This document shows, in pieces, positions 16,875 through 24,679 of a stretch of DNA of 24,679 nt (position 1 is the first letter of the stretch; every line of letters begins with the position of its first letter). This stretch comes from Armatimonadota bacterium. Lineage in GTDB: Bacteria > Sysuimicrobiota > Sysuimicrobiia > Sysuimicrobiales > Kaftiobacteriaceae. The notes under the pieces were generated by a model, which had not been told where the DNA came from, ran no database searches, and worked only from the letters and a program-made list of their open reading frames with translations. A program made the translations under genes and the position numbers. The stretch covers positions 1 through 24,679 of the forward strand of contig JAIBHM010000008.1 of assembly GCA_020028535.1 (NCBI GenBank), in the 5' to 3' direction.

Positions 16875-19604
16875 TTACGCTGTCCCGACGAGCTTCCTCA
16901 CGACATACGGCAGGATCCCGCCGTGGCGGTAATATTCCACATCGATCGGAATGTCCAATCTGGCGATTACCTGAAACTCCCGCTCCGTTCCATCGTTGCG
17001 GAGCGCGCGCACCGTGACCATCTGACCCGGGCGGAGCCCTGCGGCGATGCCCGTGATGTCGAAGAGTTCGGTTCCGTCCAGCCCCAGCGTCTCCGGGGAA
17101 TCGCCCGGGAGGAACTGCAGCGGCAGGATACCCATGCCGATCAGATTGCTGCGGTGGATGCGCTCGAAACTTGCCGCGATGACCGCACGAACGCCGAGAA
17201 GATTCGGGCCCTTGGCTGCCCAATCGCGCGAGCTGCCAGCCCCATACTCCGCGCCGGCGAACACGATCAGCGGCGCGCCGTCTGCCTGGTACCGCATCGC
17301 CGCATCATAGATCGATAGAAGGTCACCGGAAGGCAGGTGCGTAGTCCATCCACCCTCGCGGCCGCCGCCCAGCCGGTTTCGAAGGCGGACGTTGGCGAAG
17401 GTTCCCCGCATCAGCACCTCGTGATTCCCGCGCCGGGCGCCGTAGGTATTGAAGTCGAACGGCTGCACACCGTGCTCGAGGAGGTACCGGCCGGCCGGAC
17501 TATCTTTGGGAATCGATCCGGCAGGCGAGATGTGATCGGTGGTCACTGATTCCCCCAAAGCGGCCAGCACCCGCGCCCTGCGGATGTCCGACGGCGGCAG
17601 CGGGGACGTGGTCAGCCCGCTGAAGAACGGCGGCCACTGGACGTAGGTCGAGTGTGCGTCCCAGCCGTAGACTTCAGTTTCCGGCACGGGCAGGGTGCGC
17701 CACGTTTCGTCCCCGTGGAAGACATCCCGGTAGCGCTCCGCGAACAGCTCCGGCGAGACGGCGGTCTCGATGACAGCCCTGATCTCCGCATCACCCGGCC
17801 AGATGTCGTGGAGGTACACCGGGTTGCCCCGGCGGTCTGTGCCGAGAGGGTCCTTCGTCAAATCCATATGGACCGTCCCCGCGAGCGCGAAGGCGACCAC
17901 AAGAGGCGGTGATGCCAGGTAACTGGCGCGAACCAGCGGGTGGATGCGCCCGTCGAAGTTCCTGTTGCCGCTGAGCACAGCGACCGTGACCAGGTCGTTG
18001 GCGGTAATCGCATCGGCCACGGGTTGCGCGAGCGGCCCGCTGTTCCCGATGCAGGTAGTACAGCCGTATCCGACCGTGTGGAAGCCGAGCGCCTCGAGAT
18101 ACCTGGTCAGGCCGGCGCGTTCGAGGTAGGCGCTCACCACCGCTGAGCCGGGCGCGAGACTGGTTTTGACCGTAGGACCTACGGATAGGCCACGTTCGAC
18201 GGCGTGCTTGGCGATGAGTCCCGCGGCAATCATCACCTCAGGGTTTGACGTGTTGGTACACGACGTGATGGCCGCGATAACCACTGATCCATGTCCAAGC
18301 TCCGCAGCCCGGTCCCCGATCCGTACCTGCACGACCGGCGGACGCTCGGCCACCGCCACGCCCCCCGCCGGCCCTGTCGGCGCGGTCGCCGCCATCCGCT
18401 CCGCGAACGCGGCACGGAAATTCGGCCCCGCATCCTGCAGCCTCACCCGGTCCTGTGGACGTCGAGGGCCGGCCAGGCTCGGCTCGACGGCGGAGAGATC
18501 CAGTTCCACGACCTGGTCGTACACGGGCTCTGGATCGCCGGGTGTCCGGAACATGCCCTGAGCGCGCGAGTACGCCTCGACCAGCCGCACCTGCGCCTGG
18601 CTCCGTCCGGTCATGCGCAGGTACCCAAGCGTCTCATCGTCAATGGGGAACATCGCCGCAGTGGCCCCGTATTCGGGCGACATGTTGGAAATCGTCGCCC
18701 GATCAGGAAGCGTGAGCGCGCCCAGGCTGGGGCCAAAGAACTCGACAAACTTTCCGACGACACCCACCGTCCGCAGCAGCTGCGTGACGGTCAGCACGAG
18801 GTCCGTCGCGGTGACACCCTCCGCAAGCGTACCGACCAGGCGGAACCCGACCACTTCAGGCCGGGTCAAATACATTGGCTGGCCGAGCAGGACCGCCTCG
18901 GCCTCAATCCCGCCCACCCCCCAGCCCAGGACGCCGAGCGCATTGATCATCGTCGTGTGCGAGTCGGTGCCCACGAGCGTATCCGGCAGGGCGAATGGCG
19001 GGTCGTTGGGTGCTCCCCGAGTGGTCACAACCTGGGCCAGGTACTCCAGATTCACTTGGTGGACGATGCCGGTTCCCGGCGGAACCACGCGCATGTTGTC
19101 GAACGCGCGCTGGGCCCACCGCAGCAGCAGGTAACGCTCCCGGTTGCGTGCGTATTCGAACTCGACGTTGCGGGTAAACGCCGCCGGGGTACCGTAGACA
19201 TCCACCTGAACCGAGTGGTCGATGACAAGGTCGGCGGGGACGATCGGGTTTACCCGGCGGGGATCACCGCCGAGCCGGCGGACCGCATCGCGCATCGCGG
19301 CGAGGTCGACCACCACTGGAACGCCGGTGAAGTCCTGCAGCAGCACACGCGCCGGCAGGAACGGAAACTCTCCGCCGGCAGGTCCCCCCGGCTGCCAGGC
19401 GGCAAGGGTGTCGACATCCCCCCAGGTAAACGGCTCCGTCCCCGCCTGCCGGACCAGACCCTCGAGCAGCACCTTGACGGTGAACGGCAGGCGATCCAGC
19501 CCCACGGCGATACGGTCGCCGAGGGCGGCCAACGGAGCGTAGCGGACCGTCCCATCCGGTCCTGTCAGCGTGCTGCGAAATTGCCGGGTGTTGCTGCGCG
19601 ACAC
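16875..19604 (-). CDS. acnA: Aconitate hydratase (AcnA/IRP1 type)
   Basis: A full-length 909-residue aconitase that interconverts citrate and isocitrate in the TCA cycle with a [4Fe-4S] cluster. The three cluster ligands are C449 (ITSCTNTSNP), and C515 and C518 (GYGCTTCIGNSGPL). Other family segments include VGTDSHTTMINALGVLGWGVGGIEAE, the linker, and the C-terminal swivel domain with AGAEYGAGSSRDWAAKGPNLLGV. Length and arrangement fit the AcnA group. The GTG at 19604 is preceded by GGGAGG at 6 nt. A TATACT box lies upstream at 19654-19649 on this strand, without a convincing -35. Nothing appears to be missing from the sequence. Confidence 0.98.
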   Translation of the reverse strand: MSRSNTRQFRSTLTGPDGTVRYAPLAALGDRIAVGLDRLPFTVKVLLEGLVRQAGTEPFTWGDVDTLAAWQPGGPAGGEFPFLPARVLLQDFTGVPVVVDLAAMRDAVRRLGGDPRRVNPIVPADLVIDHSVQVDVYGTPAAFTRNVEFEYARNRERYLLLRWAQRAFDNMRVVPPGTGIVHQVNLEYLAQVVTTRGAPNDPPFALPDTLVGTDSHTTMINALGVLGWGVGGIEAEAVLLGQPMYLTRPEVVGFRLVGTLAEGVTATDLVLTVTQLLRTVGVVGKFVEFFGPSLGALTLPDRATISNMSPEYGATAAMFPIDDETLGYLRMTGRSQAQVRLVEAYSRAQGMFRTPGDPEPVYDQVVELDLSAVEPSLAGPRRPQDRVRLQDAGPNFRAAFAERMAATAPTGPAGGVAVAERPPVVQVRIGDRAAELGHGSVVIAAITSCTNTSNPEVMIAAGLIAKHAVERGLSVGPTVKTSLAPGSAVVSAYLERAGLTRYLEALGFHTVGYGCTTCIGNSGPLAQPVADAITANDLVTVAVLSGNRNFDGRIHPLVRASYLASPPLVVAFALAGTVHMDLTKDPLGTDRRGNPVYLHDIWPGDAEIRAVIETAVSPELFAERYRDVFHGDETWRTLPVPETEVYGWDAHSTYVQWPPFFSGLTTSPLPPSDIRRARVLAALGESVTTDHISPAGSIPKDSPAGRYLLEHGVQPFDFNTYGARRGNHEVLMRGTFANVRLRNRLGGGREGGWTTHLPSGDLLSIYDAAMRYQADGAPLIVFAGAEYGAGSSRDWAAKGPNLLGVRAVIAASFERIHRSNLIGMGILPLQFLPGDSPETLGLDGTELFDITGIAAGLRPGQMVTVRALRNDGTEREFQVIARLDIPIDVEYYRHGGILPYVVRKLVGTA

Positions 19605-19735
19605 GGTGATCCTCCCGACGATTGGCGGCGATGTTGCGCCACCACATCAGTATACAACTCGACGCGCGCTCGCCGGGTGATCACAATTTCCAGACCGGGT
19701 GAACCTTCGGTCAAATGCGCGCAAAGTTCCGTGCG

Positions 19736-20899
19736 TCATACTGCCGGGGGCGCAGGCTGCATTCCCCGCACCCTGGCGCTCCAGATCGCCGCCCACAATG
19801 CCCCGAACCCGGTGCAGATCGCCAGCAGGCGGAAGAGCCACCCCACGAACGGGAGCGCCACCAGGATCATCAGCACAAGGACTCCCAGCGCGTACGTGAG
19901 ATACGGAGACACTGCCCCCTGCCTCCCGCCCAGTCTGCGCACGATCGCCTCGCCGAGCCACGCTGTGACAAACACCTGACCCGGATACAGCGTGGCAAAG
20001 TACAGGAACATCACCACGAGCGCCACCGGTATGCCGATGAACGTCACGAGGAGCAGGATCACGGCGAACGGAACCACGACGGCCAGGACAAAGCCGGTCA
20101 GCAGGCTCATGCCGAAGCGTCCGCCTACCCGGTCCTTCACCCGGTGCACGGCGCGCGGCGCAACGGCGACCATGATGAATCCGATGACCAGCAGCCAGAT
20201 GGCCTCGATCACCCGTCCGGCAAATCGAAAACCGAACCGCGACGCGGGGTTCAACATGGACCGCGATCTGGACGGCCGTGCCACGCGCGTGACCTGACCG
20301 GTCACCTGGGCACCGGGTTGGATCTCGATCGGACGTCTTGACGAGTACCGCAGTGAGCCGTTGATCCGGGCGGTCGGCAGCAGCACCACCTCATCCGCCT
20401 GCGCTTCCACGTTTCCGTCGATCGTCCCGGCGATCGTCACCGATCCGCCGGTCAGATAGGCGTTGCGGTGGACTCTTGCGGAGACCTGGACGCTGCCTGC
20501 GGCGACAACCAGGTCGCGTCCGACCTCAGCCCCTCGCTCGACGTTGACATTGCCGCCGGCCAGGACTGCGTCGGTGCCGATGCGCCCGCCCACAGCAAGC
20601 GTTCCGGCCGCTGCGCGTATGCTCCGACCGACCGATCCACGAATGGTGACGTTGCCGCCTGAGACAAGGATACCGCCGGTGGCGGGACCGCTGAGTGTCA
20701 CCGTTCCGCCTGCGGCGACGACGTCTCCGTCGACCTCCCCGGTTACCTCCACCGTACCGCCGGCAACGTAGAGATCGTCCCGGATCTGCTCCGTGACGAT
20801 GACCGTACTGCCGGCCCGCGGCACAAATGCCGTGGCCTGGATGGGAACTGCGAGAACAAGAGCAAATGAGAGTGCAACTGTCAGCCGGTAGCCCCTCAT
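19736..20899 (-). CDS. Bactofilin-like beta-helix membrane protein
   Basis: A 387-residue protein. A signal peptide (MRGYRLTVALSFALVLAVP, cut near ATA-F) precedes about 170 residues of short beta-strand repeats (such as VEVTGEVDGDVVAAGGTVTL), the pattern of polymer-forming bactofilin-like beta-helices. The C-terminal half has about four membrane segments, including a GIPVALVVMFLYFATLYPG stretch. This architecture is known in many bacteria as exported polymer-forming domain plus membrane anchor; its role is unproven, with envelope integrity or cell-shape scaffolding as suggestions. The ATG at 20899 follows a purine-rich ribosome binding site (AGGGGGA). It is divergent from the universal stress gene across a 146-nt gap. 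Confidence 0.85.
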   Translation of the reverse strand: MRGYRLTVALSFALVLAVPIQATAFVPRAGSTVIVTEQIRDDLYVAGGTVEVTGEVDGDVVAAGGTVTLSGPATGGILVSGGNVTIRGSVGRSIRAAAGTLAVGGRIGTDAVLAGGNVNVERGAEVGRDLVVAAGSVQVSARVHRNAYLTGGSVTIAGTIDGNVEAQADEVVLLPTARINGSLRYSSRRPIEIQPGAQVTGQVTRVARPSRSRSMLNPASRFGFRFAGRVIEAIWLLVIGFIMVAVAPRAVHRVKDRVGGRFGMSLLTGFVLAVVVPFAVILLLVTFIGIPVALVVMFLYFATLYPGQVFVTAWLGEAIVRRLGGRQGAVSPYLTYALGVLVLMILVALPFVGWLFRLLAICTGFGALWAAIWSARVRGMQPAPPAV

Positions 20900-21006
20900 G
20901 ATCGAATCCCCCTACGCGCCAGCCTTTCTTGGCAAAACGCCGAATGCGGCGCAGAATTCCCCGCGAATGTCCCGGGCAATTCGGCGCCGCAAGAGGATAG
21001 AACGAA

Positions 21007-21018
21007 CCAGTATACTGG
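21007..21018. promoter_or_regulatory. Perfect palindrome CCAGTATACTGG in divergent intergenic region
   Basis: This 12-bp palindrome lies 28 nt before the universal stress gene and 108 nt before the divergent bactofilin-like gene. Its centre reads TATACT on one strand and TATACT on the other, so it could serve as a -10 box in either direction or as a dimer operator. No good -35 was seen. Confidence 0.4.
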
Positions 21019-21045
21019 ACGTAAGACCACGCACCGGGAGGCCCC

Positions 21046-21504
21046 ATGGTTGAATCGGTCCGCCCCAGGCGCATCCTCGTTCCGACCGATTTTTCGCCCG
21101 GCGCCGAAAGCGCGCTGGAGTGGGCCAAGGCGTTGGGTGAAGCGTTCCGGGCAGAAGTCCTGCTGCTCCACGTCCTGGACCTCACCATTGGCGCGCTGGC
21201 CGGATTCCCTGCCAACGTGGCAATGGTTCCGGCGGCGGGGGAGTTGCTGGAGCGGATCCGCGTCGAGGCACAGCAGGAGATGGCCAAAGTCTCGGGCCGG
21301 ATGCCGGGGGCGCGGACGATCATCCGCGAAGGCATGCCTCGCTCCATGATCCTCGATGTCGCGCGCGAGGTCGGCGCGGACATGATCGTCATGGGGACAC
21401 ACGGTCGCACGGGCCTGACACACGTGTTCTTCGGGAGCGTGGCCGAGCACGTCGTGCGGCACAGCCGCATCGCCGTGCTCACCGTGCGCCAGCGCACGGA
21501 GTGA
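21046..21504 (+). CDS. Universal stress protein (UspA family)
   Basis: A 152-residue single Usp domain. It opens with RRILVPTDFSPGAESALEWA and ends with the nucleotide-binding signature MGTHGRTGLTHVFFGS followed by VAEHVVRHSRIAVLTV, matching G-2x-G-9x-G-S/T, so ATP binding is likely. Such proteins are cytoplasmic stress-survival factors of mostly unknown mechanism. GGGAGG lies 4 nt before the ATG. The stop overlaps a GTG that is in frame with the next gene, so the two may be translationally coupled. Pairing with a baeRF-type protein fits a stress or ribosome-protection theme, though this is inference. Confidence 0.95.
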   Translation: MVESVRPRRILVPTDFSPGAESALEWAKALGEAFRAEVLLLHVLDLTIGALAGFPANVAMVPAAGELLERIRVEAQQEMAKVSGRMPGARTIIREGMPRSMILDVAREVGADMIVMGTHGRTGLTHVFFGSVAEHVVRHSRIAVLTVRQRTE

Positions 21505-21530
21505 GGACCCCGGGTAAAACCCTTTCGCCA

Positions 21531-22700
21531 ATGCTTTCACATCTCGACGTCTCCGATCTGCTGAACTCGCCGCGCCGTGATGTCCTCTCCATCGCGCTGG
21601 ATGTCGATCCGACGAAACCCGAAAATCAGGCGGAACCGCCGGCGTACCGCATCTGGCTCCGCAACGAACTGCGGGCGCTGCTGGACCAACTCCCCAAGGA
21701 TGAACGAAAGCGCATAAAGGAGATCATCGGGCGGGTGGAGGCCTTCATCGAGCAAGAGCGGCCACAGGGTCGTGGTCTCGCCATCTTCGCCGCCGACGAT
21801 CTGTGGCGCGTCCACGTCCTGCCGGTGCCGCTGAGAAACCTGGTGCGCTTCGGCCGCCCCGACGTACTGCCGCTGCTGTGGGCGGCCGACGAATACGAAC
21901 CCTACGCCGTCCTGGCGGTCAATCGCGAGCGGGCGGTGCTGCTGATCGCCTATCTCGGGGGCACCGTCGTGGCGGAAGCCGACGTGCTCGAGCTCGACAC
22001 CAGGCACTGGCGCTTCAAAAGCGGGCGACCGCCCACGTTCACCAAGGCGATGGGCACCGGCGCGAGCCGCGGGACGGAACGGGACACCTTCGAGGCGCGC
22101 GTCGAAGACCACCTGCGCAGGCTGTGGTCCGGCGCCGCCGAAGGCGCGGATCGCTGGCTCCAGGAAGCCCGTGTCGACCGCTTGATCATCGCCGGGCCGG
22201 AAGAAGCCGCGAGCGCGGTGCGCAACCTCCTGCCGCCGGCCGCGCGGGCAAAACTCGTGGCGGTCGTGCCGGTCCCGGGGGAGGCCGACCCGGACGAGAT
22301 CCACCGGTTGACCATGCGCGTGGCGCTGGACGAAGAGCACCGGCGCGAGCGCGCGCTGGTGGAGGACCTGCTTGCGCGCGCACCAGCAGGAGCGGGAACG
22401 GTCGTCGGGCTCGGACCCGCCCTTGATGCCCTGGCGCGGGAACAGGTCATCACGCTCGTCGTAGACCGCGACGTGGACGGCCAGGTGCACCGCTGCACCA
22501 GATGCGGATTCGTGACCGCCGACCCTCGTCCGAGCTGTCCTGTGTGCGGCGGACCGCAAGAACACACCGGATTGACCCAGGTGCTCCCGCTGCTCGCACG
22601 GCAGAACGGGGCCCGCGTCGAGACCGTCAGCGGAGAGGCCGCCGCGCAGCTCCGCGCGCACGGGGGAATCGGCGCGATCTTACGGTACAGCGTCCCGTAG
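21531..22700 (+). CDS. baeRF-family protein (bacterial archaeo-eukaryotic release factor-like, Zn ribbon)
   Basis: A 389-residue protein resembling the bacterial eRF1-like (baeRF/VLRF1) families. It begins SHLDVSDLLNSPRRDVLSIALDVDP, has central VLAVNRERAVLLIAYLGG and RLIIAGPEEAA, and ends with a zinc ribbon of two CxxC pairs (CTRC and CPVC) at about residues 325-345. eRF1-like proteins of this kind are proposed to act on stalled ribosomes; some relatives have been placed in ribosome rescue. I chose the ATG at 21531 because family homology starts right after it. The GTG at 21501, overlapping the upstream stop as GTGA, is an alternative with ten more residues. The C-terminal domain is eL30-like. 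Confidence 0.85.
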   Translation: MLSHLDVSDLLNSPRRDVLSIALDVDPTKPENQAEPPAYRIWLRNELRALLDQLPKDERKRIKEIIGRVEAFIEQERPQGRGLAIFAADDLWRVHVLPVPLRNLVRFGRPDVLPLLWAADEYEPYAVLAVNRERAVLLIAYLGGTVVAEADVLELDTRHWRFKSGRPPTFTKAMGTGASRGTERDTFEARVEDHLRRLWSGAAEGADRWLQEARVDRLIIAGPEEAASAVRNLLPPAARAKLVAVVPVPGEADPDEIHRLTMRVALDEEHRRERALVEDLLARAPAGAGTVVGLGPALDALAREQVITLVVDRDVDGQVHRCTRCGFVTADPRPSCPVCGGPQEHTGLTQVLPLLARQNGARVETVSGEAAAQLRAHGGIGAILRYSVP

Positions 22701-22747
22701 CGAGCGCTTACAGGAGGTCACCAGCCGCGGACAAAAGAGACGACGGC

Positions 22748-23290
22748 GTGGACAGGTCACGCCGTCTCCTGGTCTGGCTCCTCGCCCCCGTCATACTCGC
22801 CGCCATGGGGACGGTGGTATACCTCAGCCGCCGAATGCCTCCCCCGCCCACCCAAACATCCCGGCCGGCGCCGGACTTCCGGCTGAACGGCTTCGACGGC
22901 AGGCCGCTTGCGCTTTCCGACCTCAGCGGGCGTGTGGTCGTGCTGAACTTCTGGGCGTCGTGGTGCACCCCGTGCAAGCAAGAGATGCCGAACCTGGAAC
23001 GCCTCTGGCTGGAATTCAAAGACCGCGGCGTCGTCGTGTTGGGCATCGATGTGCAGGATGACATCGAGGACGCGGCCGCGTTCTTGAAGGCGCTCGGCAT
23101 CACGTACCCCAACGTCTTCGACCCCGACCAGGACCGGCTCATCGCATATCAAGTGACCGGGATTCCAACCACTATCTTCATCGACCGCGCACAGCGCATC
23201 CGAGGCAGGTTCGCGGGAGGATACCTGGGCGAGGCGGGTTACGCCGAGTTACGCCGCCAGGTCCTCGCGCTGATGTCCGCGCCGCCGTAG
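22748..23290 (+). CDS. TlpA/ResA-like membrane-anchored thiol-disulfide protein
   Basis: A 180-residue protein with one N-terminal membrane anchor (about residues 7-26), a Pro-rich linker and a thioredoxin-like domain. The active site is FWASWCTPCKQEMP (C73, C76), with cis-Pro in TGIPTTIFID. TlpA/ResA proteins reduce disulfides outside the membrane, often in cytochrome c maturation; no such genes are in the window. The GTG at 22748 directly precedes the anchor, but the best ribosome binding site, AGGAGGT at about 22711-22717, lies some 30 nt further upstream and has no usual start codon after it in this frame. The start could therefore be upstream and non-canonical. An 8-bp hairpin (with one G-U pair) overlaps the stop codon. 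Confidence 0.9.
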   Translation: MDRSRRLLVWLLAPVILAAMGTVVYLSRRMPPPPTQTSRPAPDFRLNGFDGRPLALSDLSGRVVVLNFWASWCTPCKQEMPNLERLWLEFKDRGVVVLGIDVQDDIEDAAAFLKALGITYPNVFDPDQDRLIAYQVTGIPTTIFIDRAQRIRGRFAGGYLGEAGYAELRRQVLALMSAPP

Positions 23291-23399
23291 GCGGTGCGAA
23301 AGTAATGGTCATTTGATCTGTCTCCAGGAAGACTTTGTGGCGGCGTCAAATCCTGGCAGAAGGTTCTCCGGAGAAAGATTTCTGATAGGAGGGATACAT

Positions 23400-24411
23400 G
23401 TGAAGCGTTCCCGAGTGCTCCTCCGCCTGATGCTTGTGGCGGGCCTGGCGCTCGTTCTTCTGGTGCCGCAGGCCGGTCTGGCGCAGCAGCAGCGTGCCGG
23501 CTGGCCGCGGTCTGTCACGATCGGGTCGGCCAGCATCGGCGGCGTCTACTTCGTGGTGGCCGGTGGCTACGCGCGGGTGATCGGTGAAAAGATGGGGCTC
23601 GCCGCAACCAACCGCGTCACCGGCGGCCCGGTGCAAAATGTCCAGCTCGTCGGCACGAAGGAGATCGAACTGGGGATGGTGACCACGGGACCGGCGTATG
23701 AGGCCTGGAACGGGATCGGGGAGTTCAAGGGCAAAAAGATCGACACCTTCCGCGTCGCGTTCCCAATGTACACGTCGTACGCTCACTGGATGGTTGACGC
23801 GAACTCGCCCATCCGGTCCGTCACAGATCTGACCGGCCGCGTCGTCAGCCTGGGCCCGCGGGGCGGGTCTGCCGAGTTCGTGGGCGATCGAGTGATGCAA
23901 TTATTCAGCGTGAAGCCGCGACGCGTCGTCTACCTCGGGTTTGCCGACGGGGCATCCGCCATGCGGGATGGTGTGGTGGACGGCAACTTCGGCGTGATCG
24001 GGGTGCCCGTGCCGGCCTGGGTCGAGGCCTCGGTCACGCGCCCGGCGCGTTTCTTTGGATTCACCCCGTCCCAGATTGAGACACTCACGGCGCAGTATCC
24101 TTACCTGGCCCGCGCGGCAATCCGGGCCGGCGTCTACCGCGGGCAGGACCAGCCGATCCAGACGGTCCAGATGTGGAACGCTGCGATCGTGCACAAGGAC
24201 ATGCCTGAAGAAAGACTTCGTCTACGAGCTGGTACGAACGATCTTCGCCAACACCGACTTCCTGGAGACGGTCCACCCCACGGCCGGCGAAACGATTCCC
24301 GTGAATATCGACTACATTAGATTGCCATTGCATCCGGGCGCCGTGAAATTCTTCCGGGAGCGCGGTGTCAAGCTGCGGGACCAGCACATCCCACCGGAGA
24401 TGAAGCGCTAA
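23400..24411 (+). CDS. TAXI-family TRAP transporter solute-binding protein (single-base frameshift)
   Basis: A periplasmic binding protein of about 336 residues if the frame is restored. The signal peptide (MKRSRVLLRLMLVAGLALVLL, cut after GLA) is followed by the TAXI core: VTIGSASIGGVYFVVAGGYARVI, LVGTKEIELGMVTTGPAYEA and later DLTGRVVSLGPRGGSAEFVG. AGGAGG lies 7 nt before the GTG at 23400. The frame breaks at HKDMPE near 24208-24214: the first frame runs on to an unrelated stop at 24320, while the true C-terminus (DFVYELVRTIFANTDFLETV to HIPPEMKR) continues in the +2 frame to 24411. Removing one A from GAAGAAAGAC gives MPEEDFVYEL, the expected family sequence. It is either a sequencing error or a recently broken gene. 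The permease gene follows 4 nt later. Confidence 0.9.
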
Positions 24412-24415
24412 TCCC

Positions 24416-24679
24416 GTGAGCAGGGAGCCGGCCGGTCTGCCGGTCGACACCACGCAGCTCGGGGACGCCTCCGAACTCACCACACGCATGCTGGCCGGCC
24501 CGCTTCGATCGCTCGTTCGAGTGATCGGGGCGGGCATGGCCATCTATCACCTGTTTGTCCTGGGCCGGTTCTTCGGTATTGTGACCGACCCGCAGAAGCT
24601 CTATGCCATGCACCTTACGTTCGTGGTGGTGCTGGCGTTTCTGCTCATCCCCGCCCGCCGCGGTCAACCCCGGCCAACT
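24416..24679 (+). CDS. TRAP transporter permease, N-terminal part (runs off right edge)
   Basis: The first 88 residues of a reading frame open to the window end. After a polar start there are two hydrophobic segments (AGMAIYHLFVLGRFFGIV and LYAMHLTFVVVLAFLLIPA) separated by DPQK, with charges typical of the small-subunit-like N-terminus of fused TAXI-associated TRAP permeases. These Na+ or H+ coupled importers take solute from the binding protein encoded just upstream. The GTG at 24416 lies 4 nt after the binding-protein stop, so the two are in one operon. The substrate cannot be predicted; TAXI systems often take up dicarboxylates or glutamate-like solutes. Confidence 0.82.
   Translation, partial: MSREPAGLPVDTTQLGDASELTTRMLAGPLRSLVRVIGAGMAIYHLFVLGRFFGIVTDPQKLYAMHLTFVVVLAFLLIPARRGQPRPT

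Noticed and set aside
18291..19979. Plus-strand open frame of 562 codons
   Set aside because: Antisense to aconitase, whose full-length sequence and iron-sulfur ligands are intact; the composition is typical of a reverse-strand artefact.

Overview
This is a GC-rich stretch of a bacterial chromosome with dense coding, frequent GTG starts and many 4-nt ATGA gene overlaps. Flagellar accessory genes, a sigma54-type activator, a TAXI-type TRAP importer, a baeRF-family protein, PrsW and a GAF/SpoIIE stress-signalling module point to a free-living, probably uncultured, motile soil or sediment bacterium from a deep-branching phylum. I cannot name the phylum from the sequence. No rRNA, tRNA, CRISPR, transposase or phage gene is visible, and no gap without a gene exceeds 300 bases.

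Left region (1-6673). On the minus strand lie a FlgN-like chaperone, a FlaG-like protein behind a good sigma28 promoter, an NtrC-type sigma54 activator, and a receiver-domain regulator running off the left edge behind a sigma54 promoter. On the plus strand, facing away, are three tandem copies of an unrecognised 47-residue secreted peptide gene. Each has a signal peptide followed by an 8-residue repeat, [GS]VTWExxE, in about three units. Copies 2 and 3 each have a near-consensus -24/-12 sigma54 promoter; copy 1 has a sigma70-like promoter and its own terminator. A large membrane histidine kinase and a single-domain response regulator follow. I regard the peptide array plus its sigma54 control as the most interesting system here.

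Middle region (6678-14825, all minus). There is a divergent MNT-type nucleotidyltransferase-like gene. Next is a cassette of a 40-residue predicted secreted peptide, an XRE-HTH/TPR regulator (apparently with a non-canonical start) and a LuxR-type HTH protein, which resembles an RRNPP peptide-sensing arrangement. A cold-shock gene follows. Then comes a four-gene overlapping operon: triple-PAS protein, histidine kinase, REC-GAF-PP2C-HATPase protein and STAS antagonist. This looks like a two-component input feeding a partner-switching output.

Right region (14907-24679). On the minus strand are a CodA-like amidohydrolase, a PrsW-family membrane protease, aconitase and a bactofilin-like membrane protein. 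On the plus strand are a UspA protein, a baeRF-family protein with a zinc ribbon, a TlpA/ResA-like thioredoxin, a TAXI solute-binding protein carrying a one-base frameshift, and the start of its TRAP permease.
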